Shown here piece after piece: positions 1 to 10,030 of a stretch of DNA of 64,000 nucleotides. The position numbers were made by a program, and so were the translations under genes. The stretch is from assembly GCA_949987565.1 (NCBI GenBank), contig OX465103.1:6212989-6276988 (forward strand), read 5' to 3'. Numbering within the stretch: position 1 is the first letter of the stretch; every line of letters starts with the position of its first letter. Source of the stretch: Luidia sarsii (lineage: Eukaryota > Echinodermata > Asteroidea > Paxillosida > Luidiidae). Below the pieces are notes generated by a model. The model was not told the DNA's origin, did no database searches, and saw only the letters and a program-made list of their open reading frames with translations.

Positions 1-589
1 AAGCGTTTGGCTCCAGTTTCTTGGTGAATACCCTGTGCCTATCAAGCCAACAAACCTTCAAATTCGGAAACAGACAACAAACTGGATTTCAGGTTTTGTC
101 AGATGGAGACGAAGCCTGAGCCCGAGCCTAAGCCTCTATTTCGAAAACAGCCATAGAGATCAATGGTCGACCCTTTCATTCCGCACATTGTGATTGGCCA
201 ATGAGTTGCAAACTCTTTAGGGCGCACTTTATTGAAAAAAAAGCTGCTTAAGCGTGAAAATCTGCTAAGCATGAAAAGTCTTTTCAACCACATTGAAATG
301 TTTTGAATTGTATTCAACTATTCTTTACTTTCCATGAATCAAAAGTGGAGTTTGTGTTGGCAAGCTGATCCTATGCATCGTGACTTTTTGTGCTTGTAAT
401 GAGCAAATTTTGGTGCATGAGGCGCTCTATGAAACTGACCCCTGAGGTGGCACACGTTTTGCATTATTAAAAATAAAAACGTGATGAGAGTACTGTTACA
501 ATGGCATGGCAAAGGGTTTTTTCCCCAAAAAAACCTGGTTCAGATTTGGTCTCCATTTCTTTCATTCATTCTAATGTACAACGGATGAA

Positions 590-1360
590 CCTGTCGTTTC
601 CACTTCACTTAACAAGCGGGCAATTTAACCGATAGGCCTAGTGTGGCTGAAATTACCGATGGGTTCGTCTCATTACGCCTTTCCCACTTGAAACTTTCGA
701 GTGCAGAAAATCAAGCGTGACGCGTTGACGGTGGTTTAAAGTAACCGAGCTGGCAATATATAACGGCTAGCGGATGAGATTGCATAATGTACGTGAAATA
801 AAACCATATTGAGGGCGCCATCAGGAGAGAAGTGCGATGGCAGAGCTAGGCCCTTTTCCAAAGCCCGGCTTAGGCTTCGGCTCCGGCTTCGTCTCTGTTA
901 TCCGAAAGCTGAAAACAAAGGTTGGAGTTCTTTGTTGAAGTTGAAGCTTTGGATTCTTTTTCAAAACACAGTATAACATTCTGAAACGAAGCCAAAAGCC
1001 TCCCATTGTCAGCCTTGTACTTTAAAACGAACAAAAGAAAGAAAGACATAGCCGGAGCCTGAGCCTAAGCCGGGTTTTGGAAAAGGGCCAAAGGCGTGTG
1101 AGCGGCGTGTGAGCAGAAGCCGTGCACGGCGCATGCGTGTTGCTATGGCACGAGGACAGGCTGAAATTAGTCTGGGTGTGTATGATCATTTCCACTGGAC
1201 TTATCGACTCGCTAAAGGCCATGTTTAAAGGGCGGAGTGGCTTTTACTGGACAGCCTGGACGTTGGCTGGTGAAAGGAAGGATCGGGCACGGGTAAAGTA
1301 AACCGAAATAAAAAAGTTTTCTTAACAGTTTCCACTGAGAGAAGGGAAAAAGTATAACCC
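590..1360. mobile_element. TAACCGAG-family small DNA element, interrupted by another element
   Basis: The left part (about 590-790: GTTTCCAC, TTTAACCG, AAAGTAACCGAGCTGGCAA) and the right part (about 1190-1360: TTTCCACTGGACTTAT) resemble the arms of the better preserved copies at 29,890-30,350 and 61,480-61,850. A second element (848-1092) sits between them, so this looks like a nested insertion. There is no coding capacity. Boundaries are approximate. Confidence 0.45.
848..1092. mobile_element. Small terminal-inverted-repeat element (CCCGGCTTAGGCT family)
   Basis: The left end reads GGCCCTTTTCCAAAGCCCGG CTTAGGC and the right end is its near-perfect reverse complement (AGCCTAAGCCGGGTTTTGGAAAAGGGCC). 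About 245 bp, non-coding, MITE-like. Related arms occur at 103-150, 21,880-21,920 and 63,920-64,000. Confidence 0.6.
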
Positions 1361-1456
1361 TCGTCTCCTCGATGAATCCAGTGGAAACGTGGATGGAATA
1401 AGTGATATTGGAGCAGAGATGTTGATGGGAGATAGTAGGATGTGGCTGTGACTTAC

Positions 1457-1632
1457 TCGAGTCTGTTGTTGGTTAGCTGCTTGATGAGCTGGCAGTAGAT
1501 CTCGTCCTGGAGCTCTCTGTGCCTCAGGGCGTCCTGGAAGATCTTGTCCGTCATGAAGGTGCCCTGTAGGTTGGCCTTCTTGGTGGGAAAGTCACCCATG
1601 TACTTCATGATCGGTGCGGGGAGGTCAAGGCG
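1457..1632 (-). CDS. MyTH4-domain exon (myosin/PLEKHH-like), partial gene
   Basis: The minus strand encodes about 58 residues containing PAPIMKYMGDFPTKK, then a stretch ending DEIYCQLIKQLTNN. These are the two signature blocks of a MyTH4 domain, the helical microtubule-binding module of unconventional myosins (VII, X, XV) and PLEKHH proteins, usually paired with a FERM domain. The donor is strong (CGA|gtaagt at 1456). The acceptor is less certain: the best AG ends at 1633 (tgaaag) and lacks a good pyrimidine tract because a minisatellite sits beside it. GC content is well above the surroundings. The next downstream exons would lie left of position 1 or were not found. Which MyTH4 family it belongs to cannot be decided from this piece. 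Confidence 0.72.
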
Positions 1633-1654
1633 CTTTCAGGCTCGTATGACCGTC

Positions 1655-2245
1655 ATGACTCAAGTCCGACTCAAGTCTCACCTCCCATCCATGACTTTGA
1701 CTCAAGTCCGACTCAAGTTTCACCTCCCATCCATGACTTTGACTCAAGTCCGACTCAAGTTTCACCTCCCATCCATGACTTTGACTCAAGTCCGACTCAA
1801 GTCTCACCTCACATCCATGACTTTGACTCAAGTCCGACTCAAGTTTCACCTCCCATCAATGACTTTGACTCAAGTCCGACTCAAGTCTCACCTCCCATCC
1901 ATGACTTTGACTCAAGTCCGACTCAAGTCTCACCTCTCATCCATGACTTTGACTCAAGTCCGACTCAAGTTTCACCTCCCATCCATGACTTTGACTCAAG
2001 TCCGACTCAAGTTTCACCTCCCATCCATGACTTTGACTCAAGTCCGACTCAAGTTTCACCTCCCATCCATGACTTTGACTCAAGTCCGACTCAAGTTTCA
2101 CCTCCCATCAAAGACTTTGACTCAAGTCCGACTCAAGTTTCACCTCCCATCCATGACTTTGACTCAAGTCCGACTCAAGTTTCACCTCCCATCCATGACT
2201 TTGACTCAAGTCCGACTCAAGTCTCACCTCACGTGACTCGGACTC
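1655..2245. repeat. 42-bp minisatellite, about 13 copies
   Basis: Tandem units of 42 bp contain ACTCAAGTCCGACTCAAG followed by a CACCTCCCATCCATGACTTTG-like half. The unit is internally redundant (ACTCAAGTC/GACTCAAG) and divisible by three, so it stays open as a spurious repetitive ORF. It fills most of the intron between the two MyTH4 exons and ends about 25 bp before the putative acceptor of the 1457-1632 exon. Confidence 0.9.
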
Positions 2246-2580
2246 AGATTTGAGGCACGATAACTATAATGACCCGGACTTGGACTCAGAATTGGGATTT
2301 ATTGGCAACACTCGTGCACGCCAAGTTAGCTTGTAATCTCCTGTCTCGGCTATGACTGAGGGCTGTGCACAAGGCAGATCCTAGCAGAATGTACCAAAAA
2401 TTACTTTATATTATTGCCAGACACACTCAGGGAAATAGGAGAATAAGACTAGCACGTGTGTCACAATCGGCCGGACAGACGAACAGACGGACAGGTGGAC
2501 GGAGGAACGGACGGGATGAGTTGTACTACGAAGCAGGCTCGCTAAGCATATACAGCACATCCCCCCCCCTAAAAAAAGGA

Positions 2581-3091
2581 TATCTTTGAAAGAGGCACAA
2601 GCCAGGCCAGACAGCTGATGGTTCCTGACTAGGTGACGTAGCAGAGGTTTCTGTATGGGCTCCACAGTGTGCTGCCAAATAGCGCCCCCTGTCTGCGAGG
2701 AGGGCGAGGAGGAGGACGAGGAGGAGGGGCGCTGCTTGGCCGGGGCCTTGGCGCTGAAGTTCTCCCGGGCGAAGTGCTCCAGCGTGTGCGGGCCCCGCTC
2801 CGAGCCCGCCGGGAGCCCGTTGCGCACCGGCGACATGGGCCGGCCCGCCCGCCTGATGCCTGCCGCCCCCGGCCGCCGCCGCTCGGGCGAGGGCGAGCGC
2901 GCCCTCCGGCGGCCCGAGGGGGAAGGGGACCGAGCCGCCGCCCGCCGCGGCTGGCCCTGCGCCGACGGAGCCGCCTTCCGCTGCGGTGACGGCGACCGGG
3001 TAGCAGCCTCGTCGTAGGCCGCTCGCCTGGACATCCTGGTCTGGGGCATGTTCAATCGGTGGCGCGCCGATGCCCGCTCAGCGTGCAACCT
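2581..3091 (-). CDS. R/S/P-rich linker and start of MyTH4 domain, upstream exon of same gene
   Basis: This is an open, very GC-rich minus-strand exon with an excellent acceptor (cgtctttccgcag|AGG at 3092). It begins with an arginine- and RSPSP-rich low-complexity stretch. It then reads HTLEHFARENFSAK, a serine run, and IWQHTVEPIQKPLLRHLV. The last part matches the pre-MyTH4 pattern (LEFA..hF ... PIQ.PLL..L) that precedes the KYMGD block in MyTH4-FERM myosins, so this and the 1457-1632 exon belong to one gene. The 3' boundary is uncertain. Similarity seems to continue through QLSGLACASFKDIL to about 2580, but no good GT donor is visible there and this piece partly duplicates what the next exon encodes. 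Confidence 0.6.
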
Positions 3092-6000
3092 CTGCGGAAA
3101 GACGGGGATTGGATTACATCGAAACCATCGTAACTCACGATCAATCGCAAAACTCTACTTGGACTACATTATGTGACACGGTGTAACGATCTCAGACGGG
3201 CTCCCGTGCTGAGTTGAGCCGTGATGTCACTGGCTCACCTGAGCACGTTGCAGCAACGTTCTCAGCTGCTCAGCGTGCTCAGATGAGTCAGTGAACCAAG
3301 CACGTAAGGGCGCCCTTCATTTGAATGTTGTTTATGATTTTCCGCGAACGAACACAGTTTGCTTTTGATTGTATGAAGTCAATCAATGCACCCTTATTAC
3401 GGGGGAACAACTGTATCATTTCTTCCCCAATGTAAAACTGCAAGTTGTAGGCCTAGATACTAGGCTCCGTACTGAGTGAGTTGGTAAATAACTACGGGTC
3501 AACGAACGTTTCTGAAAGCGCTGCATTGCCAATGGCCGTATCGACTTAGCACGGCCTTCGAAATGGACAACTACCATGCATGACGTTTTTATCCATATAT
3601 GGTAACGGTCTCATCTGAGCATGGGACCGGTATCAGACCGCTACACCGGCACATCGTAACGAGGAATAACCCCCACTTTTGAGATTTTGAGATTTTCTAA
3701 TGACGTGAAAGAGTATGCCATTAGCTTTCAAATGATATCAAAATTATTTCACTTGGCCGCCTTTAGGGTCTACCGTAAAATCATGGCCATGTGTCGCGAC
3801 TCGATGATGACAAGACCTTTCAAGTTTTAGAGGGCTCGAGGCCCAACATTGGCATCTTCACTGGCACCAACATTGGAACCAAGACTTCGGCTTTCAGTTT
3901 TGGATGTCAGAAGTGAAATGAACCATGACGATAATTTGTTAATAATAAGGTTGTGCCTCTGTTGCCTCGGTTGCCTTGCATGTTGTTCATTTTGTGTCTG
4001 TAAGCAGTTTGCAACGTTCGTAGGCCTATGATAATTAGTCCAAGCACAAGTCATTTTCCTTGTAACATAGTGAGGGCCAAAAATTGCCCCTCAAAATAGC
4101 TGCACAGGCAATGGGGATTTACAGGCGAGTGAAAACCGCAAGTCCCTCTTCATGCCCACGAAGCAGTTTTCTCTGACAGAATAATATTGTTTTTATAACA
4201 AATGTTGAAAACAGTGCATGCTGCAATCAAACACATTGTTTCCACTGTAGTCAGCAGACCGTCATACCTTTGTCAGACAGGGGCGTGGCATGGTTCCAAT
4301 TTGGGATGGAAATTCACGATGGCGTAGAGTAATTACCAGTGATTTCTAGCATGAATGTAATGTGATTTTACCTTGAGGACTGAGAATGTAATTCAATGCG
4401 GGTTGGTCTATTTTATACAGAAATCCAGGGTGCGTTTACACTTTGCTGCTTACTTCGCTGCTAAACGTAGCAAAAAATAAATGTTCAATTTGGCCGGCAG
4501 ATCATAGGCCTATGTAGCTAACTTCGCTGTCAACTTCGCTGTATCTCCAAAGTATGCAGCAAAGTTTATAGACTGGACACATAATGCGCTATCTAATGGC
4601 AGCAGTGACATGTGATACTTTAGCAGCGATGTTTGGCTGTGGAATGGGGTGTGAACGCAACTGACCTGCTTGCGTGTAATATTCATATCCTGCACTATTG
4701 AACAGCGTGCCATCGGATAAAGCACTGAGCAGGAAACGCTACGGTATATACAGTACACGTCGAGGCGGGAATACATCTTTCAATAACAATGAATTCTATG
4801 CGCACCGCCATTTTTTTTTATCACGGGCTAACAAGTTTTCTTGGTCTGTCCTCGGCTATTCTACCGCTTAAAGCGAGGAAATGCCAGATTCGGCGGCAGG
4901 GTTATTAACTGGCAGATCTGTAGATATCATCTTAATTTTATTCCAATTTTCAAAAAGGTGGGAAAACTGACTAAATAACTCCAGCTCAATTGACCTTTTT
5001 TTGACAAGGAGAGAGGCAGACAGAGAGAGACAATATTTGCCCATGATTTGACAGATGTCAGATGATGGGCCGAGGAAAGCCGGCAGGAAGACGAGGGAAG
5101 AGAAACTGAGATCAAAGGGAAAGTCAAGCAGTTGCCAAGGAATTTAAAAAGGGGAGATAAAACGGTGAAAGATCAAGCCAAGAGGGGGTAGTCAAGGGAA
5201 TGAACACAAAAGAAGGGTTGTCACTATAAACGCGGCAGAATAAAGCATAACATTTTCAGCTGTGCTTTGCGCTGGTCGGCTTATGGGGGATTTGTTTTGC
5301 TGAATTCGTCGTTCCTTCGGCATTTAATGATGGCATCCTTGGGTCCTTATCAATTTGATTGAAAAAGATAGAGCAAAGAGACAGACTCAGTCTGGCCCCA
5401 CACTCGGAGTTTTGGACCCGAGACCACGCGGCAACTCAACCTATACCTTAGGTCTCGGCTTAGAATCCCAGTGGAAGCCAATCTATCTTTGCCATTAAAA
5501 AACAAATCCCAGTATGGCAGTCAGCTGTAGGCCTGAACTTTCCTTTGTATTATTTGGTGATATTTTCATCTGAGAGAGACACTTAATTGATGGCCTTAAT
5601 GGTGCAAGTTTGATAATCATTTTGTGCTATTTCATAGATTAAACGAAAACATCGTTTTCGGGGGGGGGGGTGACTTGGGAAGCATTCCAGCGATTCAGGT
5701 ATAGTGTTTACAGTAGCATACCTTCGAGGTTAAATTCACAAACCGAGGCATAATCCCCCTCCCCCACCCTATAGGAGAACATAGCCAAGTCCTTCAAACA
5801 AACAAGTCAATTGAAGTGTACCGCAACTGAACTGGCAGAGAAACGCCGTGGTGTTTTTTGTGTTCAAGCGCGAGGCGTAGTTGCCGCGAGATGCCAGGCC
5901 ATGTTGTTGACATTATCAGGAGTCATTGTTCGGACCGGCCAGGCATTTCATGTGAAAAGTTGGTTTGAGCACGGTACTGTGTGCACTGTGCATGTCTCGC

Positions 6001-6272
6001 TTTCTTATCGTTTCTGTATTCTATTTTTTTTCTCAGTCTGCAGGGTACCCAAACAACTGACACAGTGTACCGTGGACCACAATAACCCAAGTGACCTGTA
6101 CATAACGAGACAAAACAATAACGCCACGATCCTAAACAAGGCCCCCGCCCTCAAAAAGTCACCGATCCCCACTGCGACCAGCACTGAGTTCGTGTCCTGG
6201 AATGCTGCCTCTTGTACACGACCGTCGAAAACACAACCACACGAGTAAAATCATTTCTGGGACTCGCTCCTT
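3092..6272. other. Intergenic/upstream stretch without recognisable gene
   Basis: No exon could be supported on either strand. Seen: a solo arm of the TGTGACCCGG small-element family at about 3655-3790 (ending in the shared GAGATTTTGAGATTTTCTAATGACGTGAAAGAG text), a G-run at about 5660-5670, and otherwise AT-rich unique sequence. Upstream exons of the MyTH4 gene should lie here or further right. Confidence 0.5.
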
Positions 6273-6587
6273 CACTGTAAAAACGAACTGCACCTCATGC
6301 ACTTCTGCAATAGCACACATTTGTCCCAGAATCATGAACACTTGAGGCACCTACTGTACTTCATGCACATGAAATACTGTAGCTCAAGCACATGGGGCAT
6401 TGCAGTCACTTGAGCAAAAATCGGATGAGGCGCACGAAGTGCTTCATGTACAAGAACATCTCCCTATTTACTGTACTTCAAGCACATGGAGTGAAAGTGA
6501 GCATCACCTCGTGCGCATGTATCGTGCACCATGTGCCTCAACATACTTCATCCATATGTGCATGATGTGAGCACCGTTTTTACAGTG
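6273..6587. mobile_element. MITE with CACTGTAAAAACG terminal inverted repeats
   Basis: The element begins CACTGTAAAAACG and ends CGTTTTTACAGTG, a perfect 13-bp terminal inverted repeat enclosing 315 bp without coding potential. The interior is rich in GCACATG/CATGTGC short motifs. Confidence 0.7.
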
Positions 6588-6751
6588 TAACCACCTCCCT
6601 GCATGAACCTTCGGACTATATAATATGTACCCGTTTGATTTCTGCAGTGAATAGAATGGTTACGACTTAATCCCCTTCTGTGTGATACACACATTTTGTT
6701 TCGTCTTTTCTCGTTCTTGGCTGCCTAATACACGTACACTGAGTGGGGTGT

Positions 6752-6985
6752 CAGTCAACTCGGTCCGAGACCAACTCGGTCCGAGACCAACTCGGTCCGA
6801 GACCAACTCGGTCCGAGACCAACTCGGTCCGAGACCAACTCGGTCCGAGACCAACTCGGTCCGAGACCAACTCGGTCCGAGACCAACTCGGTCCGAGACC
6901 AACTCGGTCCGAGACCAACTCGGTCCGAGACCAACTCGGTCCGAGACCAACTCGGTCCGAGACCAACTCGGTCCGAGACCAACTC
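6752..6985. repeat. 16-bp satellite, left array
   Basis: About 14-15 near-perfect copies of GGTCCGAGACCAACTC. Units show almost no variation. The array forms the left arm of a head-to-head structure with the array at 7035-7270. Confidence 0.95.
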
Positions 6986-7015
6986 GGGTTAGGGTTAGGG
7001 TTTGGGTTAGGGTTA
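6986..7015. repeat. Interstitial telomere-like stretch
   Basis: GGGTTAGGGTTAGGG TTTGGGTTAGGGTTA: about five metazoan TTAGGG-type units with one variant, placed between the two oppositely oriented satellite arrays. Confidence 0.85.
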
Positions 7016-7034
7016 CAATTTGATTTTCCCATAG

Positions 7035-7430
7035 GGACCGAGTTGGTCACGGACCGAGTTGGTCACGGACCGAGTTGGTCACGGACCGAGTTGGTCACGG
7101 ACCGAGTTGGTCACGGACCGAGTTGGTCACGGACCGAGTTGGTCACGGACCGAGTTGGTCACGGACCGAGTTGGTCACGGACCGAGTTGGTCACGGACCG
7201 AGTTGGTCACGGACCGAGTTGGTCACGGACCGAGTTGGTCACGGACCGAGTTGGTCACGGACCGAGTTGACTAGCTGGGACCGAGTTGACTAGCTGGGAC
7301 CGAGTTGACTGGGACCGAGTTGACTGGGACCGAGTTGACTGGGACCGAGTTGACTGGGACCGAGTTGACTGGGACCGAGTTGACTGGGACCGAGTTGACT
7401 GGGACCGAGTTGGTTACGGACCGAGTTGAC
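7035..7430. repeat. 16-bp satellite, right inverted array, then 15-bp variant array
   Basis: About 14 copies of GGACCGAGTTGGTCAC, the reverse complement of the left array apart from one fixed base (TCAC here, TCTC expected). From about 7277 the unit changes to GGGACCGAGTTGACT (15 bp, about 8 copies), with two 19-bp AGCT-containing transition units. Confidence 0.95.
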
Positions 7431-7537
7431 GTGATAACCGTACATGCACTGGTCAGGTTCAAAGCTACTGAAACACGTATGCCTTCCCCTACGGAACATG
7501 AACAGAATGTAATGCGTTGTATACTTCATTTATAAGG

Positions 7538-7770
7538 TTCATGGTGACACCATAAATTATAGGCCACATGGTAGCGGGTTGCTGTTTTTGTGAGCGAGTG
7601 TGGTTCTACAAAGAATCGGAGGGTTCAACGAGACGTTTCGAACAGTGTGCTCTGAATTCGGAACAGAGCACACTGTTCGGAACGTCGAGTGAACACCCCC
7701 CCCCCTGGTTCTTCTCACAAAAAGAGCAACCCGCATGTACGTACATAATGGTGCCACCACAAACATGCAT
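7538..7770. mobile_element. Fold-back element with central hairpin (GACGTTTCGA family)
   Basis: The left arm runs from GGTTCATGGTGACACCAT through GAGACGTTTCGAACAGTGTGCTCTG. The right arm returns through CAGAGCACACTGTTCGGAACGTC to ATGGTGCCACCACAAAC. The two halves are imperfect inverted copies around about 7660. Other copies: about 12,080, 35,200, 39,990 and 45,580. Confidence 0.7.
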
Positions 7771-7957
7771 ATAATACATACCTCAAGTCCTATTCAAATT
7801 CACCTAACCTCTACTTCAGGCTCTAGAATATAAGTAGAATTAAGTAGAACATCATGTGCAATGAATAGCCCTAAGAAAAGCCGCAACAACCATTTAACTG
7901 TATGTCACAAGGGTAAACGCAGGCTAGACAAATAATTAGCCAACTAACCTCAACTAG

Positions 7958-7999
7958 TGCGGATGAACACGCGGCCCTCGATCTGAATGGTGCAGTCGC
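7958..7999 (-). CDS. Possible short exon, unknown gene
   Basis: A GC-rich island on the minus strand is preceded by a clean acceptor (tttttctgacag|CTGG) and reads GDCTIQIEGRVFIRT. It is followed either by a weak donor (A|gttgag) or by an in-frame TGA. No family was recognised. It could be an exon of the MyTH4 gene or of another minus-strand gene, or chance. Confidence 0.25.
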
Positions 8000-9000
8000 C
8001 AGCTGTCAGAAAAAGTGATCATTCATTCATCGACGACCGAAAAGTCCAATCTGGGCCACGACAAGGGAGACCATGTTCTCACTTCAAACAGATACGGCCC
8101 ATATCCTCTCGACAGCCGATCGCCCACACAGAGTTTGCAGACCCACTGGAACAGCTTTTTCGATCGTTGAGACTCCGAAAGCCCGATTCACTTTATACAC
8201 AGTTCAATGGCAGAAACTGTACTATGCGAGCCGTGGTACAGTTTAAAGGCTTGGCGCGCAAGGTTAGCGAAGTTAAAAAATAAAATACCATGCAAATCCG
8301 ACCAAACAAAACAACTTGTGTCGGCCAACACGACTACTGTTGAGTCACTTTCGACATCCCCCCACTGGCATACGCACAACACATGCCGGCAGTAATTTTC
8401 CCACAGAATAGGAGACTCTTGAAAGGGCAGTCAGCGGTATGTGCTTTTAGAATTAGGATCGGCTGAGATTGAAAAGGTAAAGTCAGTGTAGCGTGACGCC
8501 ACCCATTGTCCAAAAGTATGCGAAATAACCAGAAGGTTGATTCCCCCCTCTCTCTCTCTCTATTTTCTCCCACAAGTAGTTTTTACCATCGCGGACGTAC
8601 GCAGTCCACGCCCATTCCTCTAGTGTCTACCTGACAGCATTCGTGCGGGGTTGAAATGCCTTCTCATGAGTTATTCACTGACGGGGGTATAAGAAAGCAA
8701 ATTAAAATAAGGGTCAGCTTTGATGCGGGTCACTGTGTATTCACCCATCCCACTCTCTTACAAGTCATTACCGCAACAATAATAGAGCCCCGCCCGTGGT
8801 AACTGTGCGCATGCGTACACGTGAGATGATACCAGCCTGGCTGGTTTCAATTCATATAATATCAACAGACTACACTAACTATACAGAGCAAGTTCCGAAG
8901 AGCCGAAGGAGCACCTTAGTTGATGCGACTGGACTCGTTCAACTCCTTTTTGCGGTCGCAATAGATCCAAAGGAGTGAAGAGAAAGAGACGGCTGGACCG
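8000..9000. other. Non-coding stretch with an NRF1-like palindrome
   Basis: No exon is supported. A GCGCATGCGT motif at 8807-8816, close to the NRF1 consensus, lies beside a CCCCGCCC box (8789-8796). This would fit a housekeeping-type promoter, but no first exon can be attached to it. Confidence 0.25.
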
Positions 9001-9059
9001 GCACAATTTACCAAAACCAACGGTCCTTTTCAGGACCACCATATCTTCCAAAAGAGACG

Positions 9060-9725
9060 ATTGCAACCCTGTCGCCATAACCAACCCCTCCTACAATTAT
9101 ATCCTCCCAATAGGGAAACTATTGTAAATAAACCCCAACATGGCCAAACGAACGTTCCACAAATCTTGCAAAAGGTCACAATACCGTCGGCCAATTTCTG
9201 CCACAGCTCCAATCCAAGAGTCTACTGACCAGTCTACAGACTAAATTAGCGGAGAATAGTAACAAATTAATAGCCAACCTACTTTACCCCACGAGTTCTC
9301 CAATTGAGAAAATTACATTACTAGAAAAAGGTCTAATTAGTTATGTTCCAACTCGCCGTCTAAACCAACCAGAACACCCATACTCTGAGTGACATAACCA
9401 CGTTCGGAAAAACTACTGAGAACCGCATGTATATGCACCACCGACAAACCGACTCTGAACCACCCGTCCAAACCACCTCTAAGTTCACTGGCATCTAAAA
9501 ACAACACCGATCGAGCAGTACGCTCAACGACTATCTGGAAGGCACGAAAACTGAACTAGCCCATTGGCATATTCGTCTGAGAAAGCGGAAGTTGAATAGG
9601 ACAAGGTTAGAGATCTCCCCCTCTACGCAACCTCGAAAACAACCCCATAATCGTCATCAAACCTTACGACAAAAGGAGAGGGTTTTGCATCATGAACCAC
9701 GAAGTGTTTCATGAAGTGTTTCATA
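9060..9725 (+). pseudogene. Penelope-like retroelement relic
   Basis: The conceptual plus-strand reading contains SSPIEKITLLEKGLISYVPT, which resembles the (L)LEKGLxFVPTP block N-terminal to the reverse transcriptase of Penelope-like elements. A broken continuation has several stops (TTRPNHL, KTTPIEQYAQRL). A diverged inverted copy of about 420 bp lies at 16,640-17,060. No intact ORF, RT catalytic motif or GIY-YIG domain is visible. Family assignment is by motif resemblance only. Confidence 0.4.
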
Positions 9726-9772
9726 TATTTTCTTCTGTTAAAAAAAAGAGGAATCACAGAACAAACTACATT

Positions 9773-10030
9773 TGTGACCCGGCACAGCATAATGAGGAAT
9801 AACCCCACTTTTGAGATTTTGAGATTTTCTAATGATGTGAAAGAGTATACCATTAGCTTTCAAATGATATCAAAATATAATATCCTCTTATCAAAATTTC
9901 CAAAAATACCCCCCAAAAAGAAAATTTGATTTGATTTGTAATCGAATTGTGAAGATACTTTAACTTCAGGCGTTGTTTACTCAAAAAGTGTTTTGGTGGG
10001 ATATCCCTCATGTCGTTGTGCCGGGTCACA
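9773..10030. mobile_element. MITE of the TGTGACCCGGCACAGC family
   Basis: Terminal inverted repeats: TGTGACCCGGCACAGC at the left and its reverse complement at the right. Inside are the family's shared CTCAAAATCTCAAAAGTGGGG-type and AACAACGCCTGA blocks. Shorter than the 458-462-bp copies at 15,516 and 49,044, so internally deleted. Confidence 0.75.

Noticed and set aside
1544..2236. 230-codon repetitive frame TQVRLKFHLPSMTL
   Set aside because: The 42-bp minisatellite is divisible by three and therefore stays open. It lies in an intron of the minus-strand MyTH4 gene.
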